Positions 33,069-34,055 of a stretch of 34,055 nt of DNA are shown here, piece after piece (the stretch's first letter is position 1; each line of letters starts with the position of its first letter). The position numbers and the translations under genes are program-made. Source of the stretch: Alphaproteobacteria bacterium (lineage in GTDB: Bacteria > Pseudomonadota > Alphaproteobacteria > Ferrovibrionales > Ferrovibrionaceae); NCBI GenBank assembly GCA_026126165.1, contig JAHCJR010000029.1, positions 1-34,055 on the forward strand, in the 5' to 3' direction. The notes below the pieces were generated by a model that worked only from the letters and a program-made list of their open reading frames with translations, made no database searches and had not been told where the DNA came from.

Positions 33069-34055
33069 TCAAGCGGCGGCCGCGTGCGGCGCCGGCAGGC
33101 TGTGCAGGCGGCGCAGTCCCGAGGTCAGCGGCACAAGGAAGGAAGCGAGGAAGCAGAGGCCGGCCAGGGCCAGGGCGGCTTCGCTGCCGAAGCGCGCGGC
33201 GACGAAGCCGCCGGCCAGGGCGCCGAGCGGGCGGACGCCATAGATGGCGAGCTGGATGCTGCCATTGACCCGGCCCTGCAGGCCGCGCGGCGTGAGGAGT
33301 TGGCGCAGGCTGGTCTGGCAGATGAGCCAGAGCATCGGTCCGAAGCCCAGCAGGAACCAGCTGGCGGGGGCGAGGATGGCCGCGGCCCCGGCCGGCGCGG
33401 CGAGCAGGAGCGCCGCCGCGAGGCAGGAGACGGCGGGCCCGAACAGCAGCAGGACATTGGGTCGCGTGAGGCCGACGATCCGACCGGCGAGCAGCGCGGC
33501 CAGCAGCATGCCGAAGCCCTGGGCCGACTGCGCCAGTCCGGTCTGCAACGGCGTCAGGCCGAGCCGCTGCAGGGCGAAGGGAACGAAGACCGCGACCAGG
33601 ACGAAGAAGGCAAAGTTCCAGAGAATGGCGCAGGCAGCGAGCGCGCGGAGCCAGGGCTGGCGGAGTACGAAGCCGGCGCCCTCGGCGAGCGCCGCCAGGC
33701 TTCCCCCGCGCGCCCGTTCGACCACGGGTGCGGGCTGGCGGGGCAGGCGCGCCAGGGCAAGCAGGGCGAGCAGAAGGGCGGCCATGGCGAAGGCGAGGCC
33801 GAGCGCTGGTGACCAAAGGCTCGCCGCCAGTCCGACCAAAGGCGGCGCCAGAAGGCCGGCGAGCGCCCGCGCCAGTTCGATGCGCGCGTTTGCGCGCGGC
33901 AACCGGTCGGGCGATGCGAGTTCCGGCACCAGCGCGCTCGCCACGATCGCGAACAGCACGGTGCCGCAGGAGGCGACGAAGGCGCCGCCGCCAAGCAGCG
34001 GGATGAAATCGTAATTCAGCCCGAGCATCGCGAGCAGGCCGCCGCCCAGGCCGAG
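33069..34055 (-). CDS. MFS transporter, 5' end beyond the window
   Basis: This is the C-terminal 328 residues of a major facilitator transporter of the MFS_3/EntS-like type. The frame stays open to the last base of the window, so the true start lies outside. ALVPELASPDRLPRANARIE after the fragment's first membrane segments is a motif of the group, followed by about eight hydrophobic stretches. The substrate is unknown. The gene ends 34 bases before the acetyltransferase start, and both may share a transcript. Confidence 0.85.
   Translation of the reverse strand, partial: LGLGGGLLAMLGLNYDFIPLLGGGAFVASCGTVLFAIVASALVPELASPDRLPRANARIELARALAGLLAPPLVGLAASLWSPALGLAFAMAALLLALLALARLPRQPAPVVERARGGSLAALAEGAGFVLRQPWLRALAACAILWNFAFFVLVAVFVPFALQRLGLTPLQTGLAQSAQGFGMLLAALLAGRIVGLTRPNVLLLFGPAVSCLAAALLLAAPAGAAAILAPASWFLLGFGPMLWLICQTSLRQLLTPRGLQGRVNGSIQLAIYGVRPLGALAGGFVAARFGSEAALALAGLCFLASFLVPLTSGLRRLHSLPAPHAAAA

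Overview
The window is GC-rich and gene-dense, with short or overlapping gene junctions. It looks like the chromosome of an alphaproteobacterium, possibly Rhodospirillales-like. That placement is inferred from base composition, LivHMGF-type transport, the CoxMSL/CoxG gene order and a PAS_5-type protein, not from a phylogenetic marker. I saw no rRNA, tRNA, CRISPR array, insertion sequence or phage gene.

Region 1 (1-18054) is a catabolic island. It opens with the 3' part of a TfdA/TauD-type 2-oxoglutarate dioxygenase and a 514-base gap holding a near-perfect palindrome. A complete branched-chain-type ABC importer follows (two permeases, two ATPases, a Tat-type binding protein), then a strong hairpin. 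Next come a Rieske oxygenase alpha subunit, a protein carrying the metal-ligand pattern I recall for NicX (2,5-dihydroxypyridine dioxygenase), a three-subunit molybdenum hydroxylase in the order FAD / 2Fe-2S / Mo, a CoxG-like protein and a MioC-like flavodoxin broken by a frameshift. An IclR-type regulator faces away from two different amidase-signature hydrolases, and a major-facilitator transporter converges on them. Together this reads as uptake, hydroxylation, ring opening and amide hydrolysis of an unknown substrate. A nitrogen-containing aromatic ring is my best guess. No standard reductase or ferredoxin for the Rieske enzyme is present.

Region 2 (18206-27633) is mainly export and its control. 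It has a secreted protein with a 12-glutamine tract, a MarR regulator leading an EmrA/EmrB-type pair with a TATAAT-containing palindrome upstream, and an RND pump (adaptor plus permease) on the opposite strand, divergent from a TetR regulator. No outer-membrane factor gene is seen.

Region 3 (27814-34055) holds mixed single genes: a TauE/SafE-type permease, an OsmC-like protein, a DUF411 metal-binding protein, a PAS protein, a small secreted protein, an ABM monooxygenase, a sterol-desaturase-type hydroxylase, a small membrane protein, a GNAT acetyltransferase and an MFS transporter cut by the window end.
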